From positions 1-64,000 of the forward strand of contig MAAE01000024.1 in NCBI GenBank assembly GCA_002162675.1: a stretch of DNA of 64,000 bases. Reading direction: 5' to 3'. Each line of letters begins with the position of its first letter. The first letter of the stretch is position 1. A program made the position numbers and the translations under genes. Below are positions 6,072 through 14,689 of the stretch, piece by piece. The notes beneath the pieces were generated by a model. That model did not search any database. It saw only the letters and a list, made by a program, of their open reading frames with translations, and was not told where the DNA came from. This DNA is from Colwellia sp. 39_35_sub15_T18. Lineage in GTDB: Bacteria; Pseudomonadota; Gammaproteobacteria; Enterobacterales; Alteromonadaceae.

Positions 6072-8282
6072 TTACTTTGTCGCAAGTGACTTACGTTTAA
6101 ACGACAATAGCTGTAGTAAGAAACCAATAAAAAGCAGAGCCAATCCTATATAGAAATACCCCATAATACCTAAAGCTGTGTTAGCCAATGGCACCATTTG
6201 TGTTGAGCCCTTAGGCATTAAATTTGCTATTTTTTTGGTGATTGGTTGCGCATTTGGGTTTCGGCTAACATGCTCTTCAATAGCGATAAAACTTGTGTAA
6301 GGAGAAACAAGATGGTGCTTTAATGCTAGCTGGGTAATTTGTTGCTTTAAAAGAACTTTTTGTTGTTCATCACTTCGTCTGTATTGTTGAGTTAAATGCT
6401 TTATCTTTTGTCTTGCCCACCATTGATCTATCCCTTGGTTTGATTTGTTATAAGTTTTATTCTCAGTAATATGTATTTGCTCTTGCCAATTTTTATCAGC
6501 TAACCCCCCTGTCACTTTAATTGTTGATTTCAGCTTTGTTTGTGGTGTTTGTGATACTTTAGGCCATCTTGCACTAATCACCATAGGCTGGCTCTTGTAT
6601 AAATCAGGTATTAATAAAGGGTAATATTCAAGGTTGTCAACAGGCCAGTCTACATTAATATTTCTCATTAGAGGCTGACTGATATCACTAAAGAGTTTTC
6701 GCATTTGCAGAGCAATTTCATTAATACTGCCTATATATCGATAAGTACCACGGCCAAGCTCTGCTGCGCGAGACATAAAATAACTATTGGGGGCTGAACC
6801 AATACCTATAGTGTGTAAGCGTGTATTGGCCAAGTTACTCTCAATCAGGGTAAAAAGCTCTTGTTCATTAGCAACACTACCATCGGTAATAAAGATAACT
6901 TGTTTGTATTTACTTGCAACGGCACTTTCCGCTGCATTTTCTTCTGCTTTTACATGTAAAGCTTGGCTAATCGCAGGATACATATTAGTACCACCACCGG
7001 CAGACAATTTTTGTAACCAGTGTTTTGCTATAGCAATGTTTGTTGGTGCTGCACTAAGGCTATGCTTAAATAGTTTTTTTGTATCACTACTAAAAGCAAT
7101 AATATTGAATGAATCATCAGTATTAAGTATCTCTAGTGCGGCATGTAAAGCTTGCTTAGCTTGTTTGATTGCAACACCGCCCATAGAGCCTGAAGTATCA
7201 ATGATATAAGTAACATCTTTGCTGATAGTTTCACCTTGACTAACTACCGGTGGCATTATCATCAGTAAACCATAATTAAAGCTATCATCAGCCACCTGAA
7301 AAAATGCCGCTTTAGGTGCGTTGCCTTGAGCCACTTGCCAAGTGAGCACAAAATCTCTATCTAATAAAACACTGTTGCTTTTTAATGAAAGATAAGTTGT
7401 ATTATTTTGCTGTTGCTTGGTTATTTGATGATAACGACTAACAATATTTGTTAAAGCGAGTCCCATATTAAGTGCTATATCGATATTGACCTTTTGCCCG
7501 GCACTGCTCCTTGTTTGCGGTGGTGATATGTTAGCCCAACCAGTGTTATTGATAACGGTTGACGTCTCAATTTTAGCGGGGCTATTGCCGTCTTCATTTT
7601 TAGCTAACTTAACTAAATTCAGCTTTTTTACTTTTTTTGGTACTACTTTTTGTGGCATGTATCTAGGTGTAATCGTTAGTGGAATACGTAATGAAAACTC
7701 ATCGTTACTGTAGTTCACCGACTGTAAATAACTTATCGTTATCTTGATGATTTCACCCGGCGCAATATTACTCAGCTTAGTGGTAAACATATTGGGGCGC
7801 TGTTGACTCACTAAGCTAGCTTTTTTACCTTGTTGTTTAGCTTGTTGATAGATTTTTTTTGCTCGCTGTTTTTCTGTTATTTTTCCGACAATCTTCCGCT
7901 CCCCTACTTCCATCACCATGCTGTCAACGGCGGCATCATCAATTAACGGAAAAACATAAACCGCCTCTAAAAAGTATTCGCTGGTGTTCTTAAATGTTTG
8001 GCTGAAGCTAACGCGCGCCAAAAAGCCATTAACCTCAACATGATAGTCACTGTTTTGTCTTAACGCAGTAAAGTAACCGTCTGGGCTTTTCAAATATAAG
8101 CTGCCCGTTTTAACGTCGTTATAAGGAATATCTTCTCTGGTCAACAGCGGCGCTTTACTCTGCTCTTGAGCAGACAAAGATGTATTAATGAATAATAGTA
8201 AGACTATAAATAGTGAGGTAAATGAATCTGATCGTATTAGAACAGTAGCACTTTTAGGGTATACAATAGTGGATGATTTCAT
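6072..8282 (-). CDS. Marine proteobacterial sortase target protein (VIT and vWA domains, C-terminal sorting signal)
   Basis: The 736-residue exported protein has a signal peptide (about residues 20-38), then a VIT domain (about 50-185). A linker is followed by a von Willebrand factor A domain with the MIDAS motif D362-T-S-G-S366 (about 355-530). It ends in a sorting region L699-ANTA703, a 22-residue hydrophobic helix and the basic tail KRKSLATK. The architecture resembles inter-alpha-trypsin inhibitor heavy chains and implies metal-dependent adhesion at the envelope. The sortase directly downstream is its expected processing enzyme. The ATG is embedded in a 12-bp inverted repeat (8280-8316), so translation may be controlled by a hairpin. 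Confidence 0.9.
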   Translation of the reverse strand: MKSSTIVYPKSATVLIRSDSFTSLFIVLLLFINTSLSAQEQSKAPLLTREDIPYNDVKTGSLYLKSPDGYFTALRQNSDYHVEVNGFLARVSFSQTFKNTSEYFLEAVYVFPLIDDAAVDSMVMEVGERKIVGKITEKQRAKKIYQQAKQQGKKASLVSQQRPNMFTTKLSNIAPGEIIKITISYLQSVNYSNDEFSLRIPLTITPRYMPQKVVPKKVKKLNLVKLAKNEDGNSPAKIETSTVINNTGWANISPPQTRSSAGQKVNIDIALNMGLALTNIVSRYHQITKQQQNNTTYLSLKSNSVLLDRDFVLTWQVAQGNAPKAAFFQVADDSFNYGLLMIMPPVVSQGETISKDVTYIIDTSGSMGGVAIKQAKQALHAALEILNTDDSFNIIAFSSDTKKLFKHSLSAAPTNIAIAKHWLQKLSAGGGTNMYPAISQALHVKAEENAAESAVASKYKQVIFITDGSVANEQELFTLIESNLANTRLHTIGIGSAPNSYFMSRAAELGRGTYRYIGSINEIALQMRKLFSDISQPLMRNINVDWPVDNLEYYPLLIPDLYKSQPMVISARWPKVSQTPQTKLKSTIKVTGGLADKNWQEQIHITENKTYNKSNQGIDQWWARQKIKHLTQQYRRSDEQQKVLLKQQITQLALKHHLVSPYTSFIAIEEHVSRNPNAQPITKKIANLMPKGSTQMVPLANTALGIMGYFYIGLALLFIGFLLQLLSFKRKSLATK

Positions 8283-8316
8283 TATTAAACTCTACGATGG
8301 TGAAAGTTTAATAATG
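8280..8316 (-). promoter_or_regulatory. Inverted repeat covering the start codon of the sortase target
   Basis: CATTATTAAACT and AGTTTAATAATG form perfect 12-bp arms around a 13-base spacer. On the mRNA the second arm ends with the ATG of the sortase target gene, so folding would hide the start. It could equally be a DNA operator. Confidence 0.5.
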
Positions 8317-8343
8317 AAACAAAAGTTTGACTTTTTTACGGCT

Positions 8344-8385
8344 AAATTATGGCAAAACAATGGCAGGTTATGACAAATTATGGCA
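8344..8385. promoter_or_regulatory. Phased direct repeats upstream of the sortase operon
   Basis: AAATTATGGCA occurs at 8344-8354 and again at 8375-8385 (31 bp apart), and a third ATGGCA lies between them at 8360-8365. Spacings of about 11 and 20 bp put all three on one face of the helix, 60-100 bp before the sortase target start. This is a possible activator or repressor site. Confidence 0.35.
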
Positions 8386-8396
8386 TTGCATACGGA

Positions 8397-8657
8397 TTAT
8401 TTTAACAACGCATGGCCTTCGGGTAACTGCTTAGCAATCCATAAAGCCAGTTTATGCTTCATATTCGGTTGACTTTCACTGTCTAACGCTAAAGGTTGTA
8501 CCAACTTATCACTAACCAATAAGCGGTATAAACTTTCCACTTTGTCTTTGGCTGAGTTTGTTGCCGAAAAACTTTTATAGCCTCTATTTATTGCGTATTT
8601 TTCACCAATCACTAAGGCTTTCTTCAGTAGCTCAGCCTCATGTTTCAATTTTTTCAT
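8397..8657 (-). CDS. DUF5062 family protein
   Basis: The 86-residue soluble helical protein begins MKKLKHEAELLKKALVIGEKYA and ends IAKQLPEGHALLK. I recognise it as the small DUF5062 family found in Vibrio, Shewanella and relatives; its function is unknown. It has many Lys residues and no signal peptide. It reads toward the sortase operon with 114 bp between them, which holds the phased repeats. Recognition is from memory of the family, without a search. Confidence 0.7.
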   Translation of the reverse strand: MKKLKHEAELLKKALVIGEKYAINRGYKSFSATNSAKDKVESLYRLLVSDKLVQPLALDSESQPNMKHKLALWIAKQLPEGHALLK

Positions 8658-8837
8658 GGATTATATTTCTTTATAAATAAGATGTGGTAACGATGCGTTA
8701 AAACATAAGGTAAGTCAATTGCCTGTTCAGCATATTGAGGAAATAAATTGCTCTGCATCATCTTTCGTATCACCCTATTTGGCTATACTGTGCGCAATTA
8801 ATTAGACACTATAAATCCCTATTAAGCAGGTTGTATT

Positions 8838-8969
8838 ATGTCAATATCACGCACTAAAAATACTCAACACAAAGTTTATATTCCCTCTTCAGCCCGTGAA
8901 AATCAGTACTTAATGGCTAAAACTCGCATCTTTCATCCTCATTTTATTAGTAACAACTTACCTTCGTGA
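8838..8969 (+). CDS. Possible 43-residue basic protein
   Basis: ATG at 8838 opens MSISRTKNTQHKVYIPSSAR and ends 43 codons later at TGA, overlapping the last 12 bases of the convergent apbE gene. AGCAGG lies 8 bases before the ATG, which is a fair ribosome-binding site. The composition (basic, polar, no helix of hydrophobic residues) looks protein-like. No family recognised; supported only by the ribosome-binding site and composition. Confidence 0.4.
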   Translation: MSISRTKNTQHKVYIPSSARENQYLMAKTRIFHPHFISNNLPS

Positions 8970-9884
8970 CCAAAATTTGATTTCTTGTTCAGACAAAAAC
9001 TGCTCGGCATTATCACCCTGCAATAAAGCCATAGTGGCAAGTATGCCCGCTTGAATGCAGGCGGGCGCAACGACGGTTATTGATCTTGGCGCGTTTTCGA
9101 TTGGCCAACCTGTTTTTGCATTTAACACGTGACCATAGCGTTTGCCCTTATTGAGTAAATATCGACGCGCATCTCCACTTGTTGCTAGGGCGCCAGATGT
9201 TAATGAAATAATCATGTCTGCTGTTGAAGAATTATTGTCAATGTTACTCTTAGTGCTATCAATGTCAGGATGCTCTATCGCCACTTGCCAAGGGGCATTA
9301 TTAAGACGCGCCCTTGTTACCGCCAAATCGCCACCTAAATTAATAAGTATCGGTAAGTTTGTTAGCTGTTTAGCTAAAATAATAGCCCGATCAACGGCAT
9401 ACTCTTTACCAATGCCACCAAAATCAATTTCCATACCGTCAGCTAACGTGATTTGCTGTTGATCAAATTTAACCTTTCGCCAACCGACATAAGATAAATA
9501 TTTAGCAACTTGCGTGCTAGTAGGAAGTTTATCGCTACCATCAAAACGCCAAACTTTGCGTAAAATACCCGAGGTGATGTCAAATAAACCATCACTTAAC
9601 TGATAACATTGCTCGGCAAAATTGAGTAATAAATAGGTTTCTTCATCAATGTTAACGGTTTGGCCAGCGCTGTTATTTATAACGCTACAAATACTGTTTT
9701 GATCATAGCGGCTGTATTTATCTTCTATACGCCACACTTCACTCGCAATAATATTGCCTAATTTTATCGCTAATTGCGGATCGGTTGATTGTATGATCAC
9801 TTCACAAGGGCTAGCCATGGCATGAAAATTCAAGCTATGGCCGTCTTGGCATTTAGTTAAGGTTACTGCTCTGCTATGTTTCAA
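8958..9884 (-). CDS. apbE: FAD:protein FMN transferase (ApbE family)
   Basis: The 308-residue enzyme moves FMN from FAD to a Ser/Thr of exported redox proteins. Family motifs are visible: AMASPCEVII near the N terminus, DFGGIGKEYAVDRA (about residues 154-167), NLGGDLAVT and SGALATSGDARR with the acidic residues for Mg2+. No lipoprotein signal is seen. The enzyme may therefore act in the cytoplasm, or the true start may be elsewhere. It is the last gene of a TlpA/DUF4266/DUF3570/ApbE run, a combination I recall from flavinylation-linked clusters. The C terminus (EIKFWSRR) fits normal family length. Confidence 0.9.
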   Translation of the reverse strand: MKHSRAVTLTKCQDGHSLNFHAMASPCEVIIQSTDPQLAIKLGNIIASEVWRIEDKYSRYDQNSICSVINNSAGQTVNIDEETYLLLNFAEQCYQLSDGLFDITSGILRKVWRFDGSDKLPTSTQVAKYLSYVGWRKVKFDQQQITLADGMEIDFGGIGKEYAVDRAIILAKQLTNLPILINLGGDLAVTRARLNNAPWQVAIEHPDIDSTKSNIDNNSSTADMIISLTSGALATSGDARRYLLNKGKRYGHVLNAKTGWPIENAPRSITVVAPACIQAGILATMALLQGDNAEQFLSEQEIKFWSRR

Positions 9885-9908
9885 ATAAATCTCTACGGAT
9901 AATAAATA

Positions 9909-11219
9909 TTAAAATGAATAACTTACCTGAGCAATAACAGCATCAATAGTTGGATAGAGATCTACCTTTTTTAACACTCCTGGCTCATCAAATCCCGCAT
10001 CAGTTGGTGTTTGACGGTAATATTCCAACCTAAACGAGAGATCATGACCATGATTAACTAACATGCCGTATTTTAAGCCAATCGTGAACGCCGTCATTTC
10101 GCCGATGCGGTAGTCAGCGCTGGCAAATGCTGGTAACGGTTCACTATTCAAGATGAAAGGTTGATAAAAATCAGCGGCACTTTGTTGATAGAATCTAAAA
10201 TGTGGCTGTATATAACTTTCCCTGCCGAAATTATCGCCTAAAGGAATTCTAAAACGTGAATCAATAGTATGTGAAGTTATTTGCCAGTCATCCCACATAT
10301 ATCGATAAGAGACATCAAAAACGTTAGTGTCAAAATGATACAGTGATTGCGCATAAATGCTCTGTTTTGCCCTCGAATCAGGTCGTGATTCATAAACATA
10401 ATCTTGAGCAACACCATTGTCATCAACAACACTGAGTATTTTAAAGGGATCGGTTAAATAACCGTCAACCATTGAGTATGAATAATTAAATTGCGTGATC
10501 ATTCTACGATTAATCACTTGAGTAAAGCCTAACAAGAGATCGGTAGTGGTTTTATCATCTTCACTACCCAACCGAGTTTCAGCGAACTCATCATCCCAAG
10601 TAGGTGCACTGCTGTCGCCTATTAACATGGAAGCAAAAGGTTTAGGAATACCACCTTCGGGGGTAAAAGTATCTTGAAAATGACTAAAACCCAGTGAAAT
10701 CGTAGAATTTTTTCGGTCAAAGTCTATGGCAACATTACCATTAACACCTAAGGACAAATAATCATACTCCTTTGAAATATGAACACCGCCACTAGCCGTT
10801 AAATTATCCGCAACCGCTTGAGTCCATTGCCCATTAAGCTGTACACGTGTGTCATGAAAGGTGTCATCAAGCGGAGTATCACCCGGGGCAATATCATACT
10901 GACCATTACCTGATGGACGAGTAAACGTTTGCACCCTAGGTTGAGCAACAGCGCCGTTAGCCGAAGCCCCCGTTAAAGCATCGATGGTGAGTTTAAGGTT
11001 TAATATTTCATCATCGGCAAAGATTTTTTTAGCATTTAAAATGACTTCGCTAGCACTAACGCGATCCGCTTCACTATAAAAAAGAAAAGCACTGTCAAAC
11101 TCCCAGTTGCTGTCTTCGTTGGAGGAAACCGTTTCTGCGTGAGTTACCGTATTACCGCCGAGTAAAGCTGCGGTAGCAATGGTTAATGCTGCTTTAATAT
11201 TTGTTTTTTCAGTTTTCAT
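9909..11219 (-). CDS. DUF3570 outer-membrane beta-barrel protein
   Basis: The product is 436 residues from MKTEKTNIKAALTIATAALLGG, a clear signal peptide. An upstream GTG at 11252, abutting the preceding stop, would add 11 residues before the signal, so I prefer the ATG at 11219. The body alternates aromatic/polar strands (FSHFQDTF, YSYSMVDGYL, SYRYMWDDW) and ends with aromatic IAQVSYSF, typical of an outer-membrane barrel. DUF3570 has no established function. It lies one base after the DUF4266 lipoprotein gene and 24 bp before apbE, so all three are probably cotranscribed. Confidence 0.85.
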   Translation of the reverse strand: MKTEKTNIKAALTIATAALLGGNTVTHAETVSSNEDSNWEFDSAFLFYSEADRVSASEVILNAKKIFADDEILNLKLTIDALTGASANGAVAQPRVQTFTRPSGNGQYDIAPGDTPLDDTFHDTRVQLNGQWTQAVADNLTASGGVHISKEYDYLSLGVNGNVAIDFDRKNSTISLGFSHFQDTFTPEGGIPKPFASMLIGDSSAPTWDDEFAETRLGSEDDKTTTDLLLGFTQVINRRMITQFNYSYSMVDGYLTDPFKILSVVDDNGVAQDYVYESRPDSRAKQSIYAQSLYHFDTNVFDVSYRYMWDDWQITSHTIDSRFRIPLGDNFGRESYIQPHFRFYQQSAADFYQPFILNSEPLPAFASADYRIGEMTAFTIGLKYGMLVNHGHDLSFRLEYYRQTPTDAGFDEPGVLKKVDLYPTIDAVIAQVSYSF

Positions 11220-11252
11220 TTCATCGTTACCAAAAATATTATCACTACTCAC

Positions 11253-11483
11253 TTAATTACAGCCACAACCGCCGCCGCCAAAGCCCTTACCACCACTTGA
11301 CGCCTCTTTACTAAAATAAATATGATCATCAAGTGCTGAATCTATGGGTGAAGACGTGAGTGACATTGCATCTTTTGCTAACAGATCACGTTCCCAAGGT
11401 TCAACACCTAAGCTAGTACAGCCTGAAGCTATTGTAATTAAAGGCACTATTAACGCTAATTTTATTTTATGAACAGTATTCAT
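11253..11483 (-). CDS. DUF4266 lipoprotein with Gly/Cys-rich C-terminal tail
   Basis: The 76-residue protein has a signal peptide ending in the lipobox IASGC22, so it is a lipoprotein. The mature part starts TSLGVEPWERDLLAKDAM, the DUF4266 core, and ends in GGKGFGGGGCGCN. The closing CGC could bind metal or flavin, or form a bond with the neighbouring thioredoxin. An excellent ribosome-binding site (AAGGAGAGGGTA) precedes the ATG. It is always, to my recollection, found next to DUF3570. Function unknown; with ApbE and TlpA nearby an extracytoplasmic redox role is inferred. Confidence 0.85.
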   Translation of the reverse strand: MNTVHKIKLALIVPLITIASGCTSLGVEPWERDLLAKDAMSLTSSPIDSALDDHIYFSKEASSGGKGFGGGGCGCN

Positions 11484-11507
11484 TACCCTCTCCTTTTTAA
11501 AATTTTT

Positions 11508-11592
11508 AGTAACTGTTCACCACCAAGCCGCGATGCCTCACAGAGGGCTCTTCGAGCCTACACGGAGACTTTGTTATTCTCGCTGTGGTAAA
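11508..11592 (+). repeat. Dispersed intergenic repeat, copy A
   Basis: GTAACTGTTCACCACCAAGC ... CACAGAGGGCTCTTCGAGCC ... GAGACTTTGTTAT ... CTGTGGTAAA. The same blocks occur near 34872, 50023, 54570 and 63951. The ends (TTCACCAC and GTGGTAAA-like) are weakly inverted. It sits between the TlpA-like gene and the DUF4266 gene. Confidence 0.8.
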
Positions 11593-11638
11593 TATTTCTA
11601 AGCTGAACAAAGACAACTTTTATTAAACTAATTTAATG

Positions 11639-12139
11639 TTATTTTGACAGTAACTGTTCTATTTCATGCTGATATGCTGGAATTTTTTTAGTGAAAAAAC
11701 CCGTGTGGCGCTGTTTAATTTTACCGTCTCGACCAATGAGCATACTGCTAGGCATGCCTTGAATAGCAAAGTGTTTGGCAATTTGGCCTTTAGGATCGTA
11801 AATAACGGTAAAAGAAGCCGGGTTTTCAATCAGAAATTTTTGCGCTAAGTCATAATTAGCATCTAAATTAATACTAATAACACTAAAACCTTTTGACTGA
11901 TATTTGGCCTGAATGGTATTCATCCAAGGGAATGATTTTCGACAGGGTACACACCAAGAAGCCCAAAAATCTAGGTAAACCACTTCACCTTTATGTTTTG
12001 CAAGCGCTTGCTCTAATGCTTCGCGGCTATTCACTTGCTCAAACGCTTTAGCATCCGCAGCTTTTGCAGCACTTACAACATTAAAAAGAAGGCTAAATAA
12101 CACCACTAACGAAAGGTGTTTTGTTAAAAAGTAGCGCAC
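11639..12139 (-). CDS. TlpA/ResA-type thiol-disulfide oxidoreductase
   Basis: This 166-residue exported thioredoxin-fold protein has the active site W-C63-V-P-C66 and a cis-Pro in QGMPSSMLIG. The N-terminal hydrophobic segment LSLVVLFSLLFNVVSAAKA is a signal peptide or anchor. I chose the GTG start at 12139 because AGGGAA lies about 6 bases upstream; a TTG seven codons earlier is the alternative. It should reduce or isomerise cysteines outside the cytoplasm, with the Cys-rich DUF4266 tail a possible partner. It is separated from that operon by 155 bp that contains a dispersed repeat. Confidence 0.88.
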   Translation of the reverse strand: MRYFLTKHLSLVVLFSLLFNVVSAAKAADAKAFEQVNSREALEQALAKHKGEVVYLDFWASWCVPCRKSFPWMNTIQAKYQSKGFSVISINLDANYDLAQKFLIENPASFTVIYDPKGQIAKHFAIQGMPSSMLIGRDGKIKQRHTGFFTKKIPAYQHEIEQLLSK

Positions 12140-12403
12140 ATCAATTTCCCTGTAACTCAATAATTGTCTAACGTTTTATGATTAGAGCACAGTTTATCCT
12201 TGTTTTCTTAACGAATTCTTAAGAAACATCGTTAATAAGACCTTTAAAAGGGCTTATAACAATTTTGTTTAACAATTAAGTATTTTATAATTGCTTTTTC
12301 TGCCAAAACTGGCAAAGTGTCATTTCGTTAGTGCTTGGCTGAATAAGCAACTAACGCTCACAATTTAATTTTCAACAATATTAATTAAAGGAGTAGCGCT
12401 TCA

Positions 12404-14068
12404 ATGTGTTCGATCTTTGGTATATTAGATATAAAAACAAGTGCTGATGCACTTCGTCCAACAGCTTTAGAATGTTCTCGTCTTTTACGTCACCGTGGTC
12501 CTGATTGGTCAGGCATATACAACAACGACAATGCTATTTTAGTCCATGAGCGTTTATCTATTGTTGATACTGAGCATGGCGCTCAACCTCTGTATAACGA
12601 GAACAAAACCAATGTATTAGCCGTCAATGGCGAAATATATAATCACAAAACGCTTGCCAGTGAGTTATCGGTTGATTATGAATTTCAAACCGCCTCTGAC
12701 TGTGAAATAATTTTACCGCTATATAAAGAATTTGGTGTTGATTTTGTCGATAAGCTGCAAGGCATGTTCGCTTTCATTTTATATGACGAAACAACTAACT
12801 CTTATTTAATCGCGCGTGATCATATTGGAATTATTCCTTTATATACGGGCTATGATAGCGATGGTAACTTTTACGTTGCCTCTGAAATGAAAGCTTTGAT
12901 GCCGATTTGTAAAACAGTTGAAGAATTTCCTCCAGGACATATTTTAGATAGTCGTGTTGGTAAAGTTCAATGTTATTACAAACGTAACTGGCAAGAATAT
13001 GGTGCGATTAAAGACAATACGACTAGCACGACTAAAATTCGTGAAGCGTTAGAAGAGTCGGTAAAAAGTCACTTAATGACCGACGTTCCTTACGGAGTGT
13101 TACTGTCAGGCGGTTTAGATTCTTCATTGATTTCGGCTATTACCCAAAAATTTGCAGCGCGCCGTATTGAAGAAAACGATTTAAGCGAAGCTTGGTGGCC
13201 AAAAGTTCACTCGTTCGCTTGTGGCTTAGCAGGCTCTCCTGATTTAATTGCCGCTCAAACGGTTGCTGACAGCATTGGTACCATACATCACAGTGTTATA
13301 TTTACTGAGCAAGAAGGCATAGATGCTTTAAAAGAAGTTATTTATCATTTAGAAACTTATGATGTAACCACTATTCGTGCTTCTACCCCTATGTACTTAA
13401 TGGCGCGTAAAATTAAAGCCATGGGGATTAAAATGGTGCTTTCTGGCGAAGGTGCCGATGAAATTTTTGGTGGTTACTTATACTTCCATAAAGCGCCAAA
13501 TGCACAAGAATTTCATGAAGAGTTGAACCGTAAGCTCGATAGACTGCACAAATTTGATTGCTTGCGTGCGAACAAATCCATGTCAGCTTGGGGCATTGAA
13601 GCCCGTGTACCATTTTTAGATAAAAACTTTATGGATGTTGCCATGCGCATCAACCCTGAAGATAAAATGTGTGGCAATGGCAAAATGGAAAAAGCGATTT
13701 TACGCGAATCTTTTGAAGGTTACTTACCAAAAGAGATTTTATGGCGTCAAAAAGAGCAATTCTCTGATGGTGTTGGTTACTCTTGGATTGATGGTTTAAA
13801 AGCGCATGTTGAAGCACAAGTTACTGATCAACAGCTTGAAAGTGCCAGCTTTAGATTTCCTGTCAATACCCCTGATAGTAAAGAAGGTTATTTTTACCGT
13901 TGCGTTTTTGAAGAGAAATATCCACTAACCTCTGCAGCTGATTGTGTTATTGGCGGTAAATCTGTTGCCTGTAGTACAGAAGAAGCATTAGCGTGGGATG
14001 AAAGTTTTCAAAATAATGCTGACCCATCAGGTCGCGCAGTATTGAGTGTACATAACGAAAGTTATTAA
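12404..14068 (+). CDS. asnB: Asparagine synthase B (glutamine-hydrolysing)
   Basis: The 554-residue enzyme makes asparagine from aspartate, glutamine and ATP in the cytoplasm. Cys2 (MCSIFG) is the glutaminase nucleophile. RHRGPDWSG and NGEIYNH build the N-terminal glutaminase domain, and S235-GGLDS240 is the PP-loop of the synthetase domain. The start is fixed by the catalytic Cys2 and by AAAGGAG upstream. It is a single-gene unit followed by a strong terminator. The upstream 240 bp hold a small palindrome TGCCAaaacTGGCA (12301-12314) that might be an operator. Confidence 0.97.
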   Translation: MCSIFGILDIKTSADALRPTALECSRLLRHRGPDWSGIYNNDNAILVHERLSIVDTEHGAQPLYNENKTNVLAVNGEIYNHKTLASELSVDYEFQTASDCEIILPLYKEFGVDFVDKLQGMFAFILYDETTNSYLIARDHIGIIPLYTGYDSDGNFYVASEMKALMPICKTVEEFPPGHILDSRVGKVQCYYKRNWQEYGAIKDNTTSTTKIREALEESVKSHLMTDVPYGVLLSGGLDSSLISAITQKFAARRIEENDLSEAWWPKVHSFACGLAGSPDLIAAQTVADSIGTIHHSVIFTEQEGIDALKEVIYHLETYDVTTIRASTPMYLMARKIKAMGIKMVLSGEGADEIFGGYLYFHKAPNAQEFHEELNRKLDRLHKFDCLRANKSMSAWGIEARVPFLDKNFMDVAMRINPEDKMCGNGKMEKAILRESFEGYLPKEILWRQKEQFSDGVGYSWIDGLKAHVEAQVTDQQLESASFRFPVNTPDSKEGYFYRCVFEEKYPLTSAADCVIGGKSVACSTEEALAWDESFQNNADPSGRAVLSVHNESY

Positions 14069-14102
14069 TAAGCTTAGTTATAGCAAGTAGAATAATTTAA
14101 CC

Positions 14103-14126
14103 GCGCGGTTTTTACCGCGCTTTTTT
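14103..14126 (+). terminator. Rho-independent terminator of asnB
   Basis: GCGCGGT and ACCGCGC form a 7-bp GC-rich stem with a TTTT loop, followed by TTTTTT. It starts 35 bp after the asnB stop. Confidence 0.9.
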
Positions 14127-14167
14127 ATGGCTGCTGATCACCTAATTAATCGGAATAGCTTAAGCGG

Positions 14168-14641
14168 TTAATTAATCGCCAACAGCTCGACATCAAAAAT
14201 TAACAATGAACCAGCACTAATTTTACCGGTGGCACTATTACCATAACCTAAATTGGCCGGAATATAAAAACGCGTTTTTTCACCAACCACCATCAACTGC
14301 ACACCTTCAGTCCAACCTTTTATCACTTGGTTCAAACCAAAACTGATGGGCTGACCTCTATCAACCGAGCTATCAAAGACAGTACCGTCAAGTAAAGTAC
14401 CATGATAGTGCACTTTAACTTTTGAACCAGCGCTAGGATGCTCGGTACCCTCACCTACCGTTAGTACTTTATATTGCAGACCCGAGCTGGTTTCAATAAT
14501 ACCTTCAACGCTTTTATTGGTTTGTAAAAATTCATTTCCTGCAGCAATGTTTACTTTCGCCGCTTCTTTATTGGCATTTGAGCGTATTAAATAAAACACT
14601 ACAATCGCTACTATAATGGCTAACACTAGAAACTTATTCAT
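14168..14641 (-). CDS. Membrane-anchored FKBP-type peptidyl-prolyl isomerase
   Basis: The 157-residue protein has an N-terminal membrane helix (about residues 3-19, FLVLAIIVAIVVFYLI), then a FKBP domain from about residue 50 to the end. Domain motifs visible are GSKVKVHYHGTLLDGTVFDSS, VIKGWTEGVQLM and ANLGYGN. It should catalyse proline isomerisation on proteins in the periplasm, tethered to the inner membrane. It lies 48 bp downstream of pyrD and may be cotranscribed. E. coli has similar FklB/FkpA, but this short anchored form is commoner in Alteromonadales. Confidence 0.92.
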   Translation of the reverse strand: MNKFLVLAIIVAIVVFYLIRSNANKEAAKVNIAAGNEFLQTNKSVEGIIETSSGLQYKVLTVGEGTEHPSAGSKVKVHYHGTLLDGTVFDSSVDRGQPISFGLNQVIKGWTEGVQLMVVGEKTRFYIPANLGYGNSATGKISAGSLLIFDVELLAIN

Positions 14642-14689
14642 TTTTATAAACTACCTTAAACTCATTTTCAAAAAAATATAATTAAATTT

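Noticed and set aside
8188-8373. A 61-codon plus-strand frame crossing the start of the sortase target
   Set aside because: It is antisense to the signal peptide of a clear gene and ends in the repeat region; composition is that of a shadow frame.
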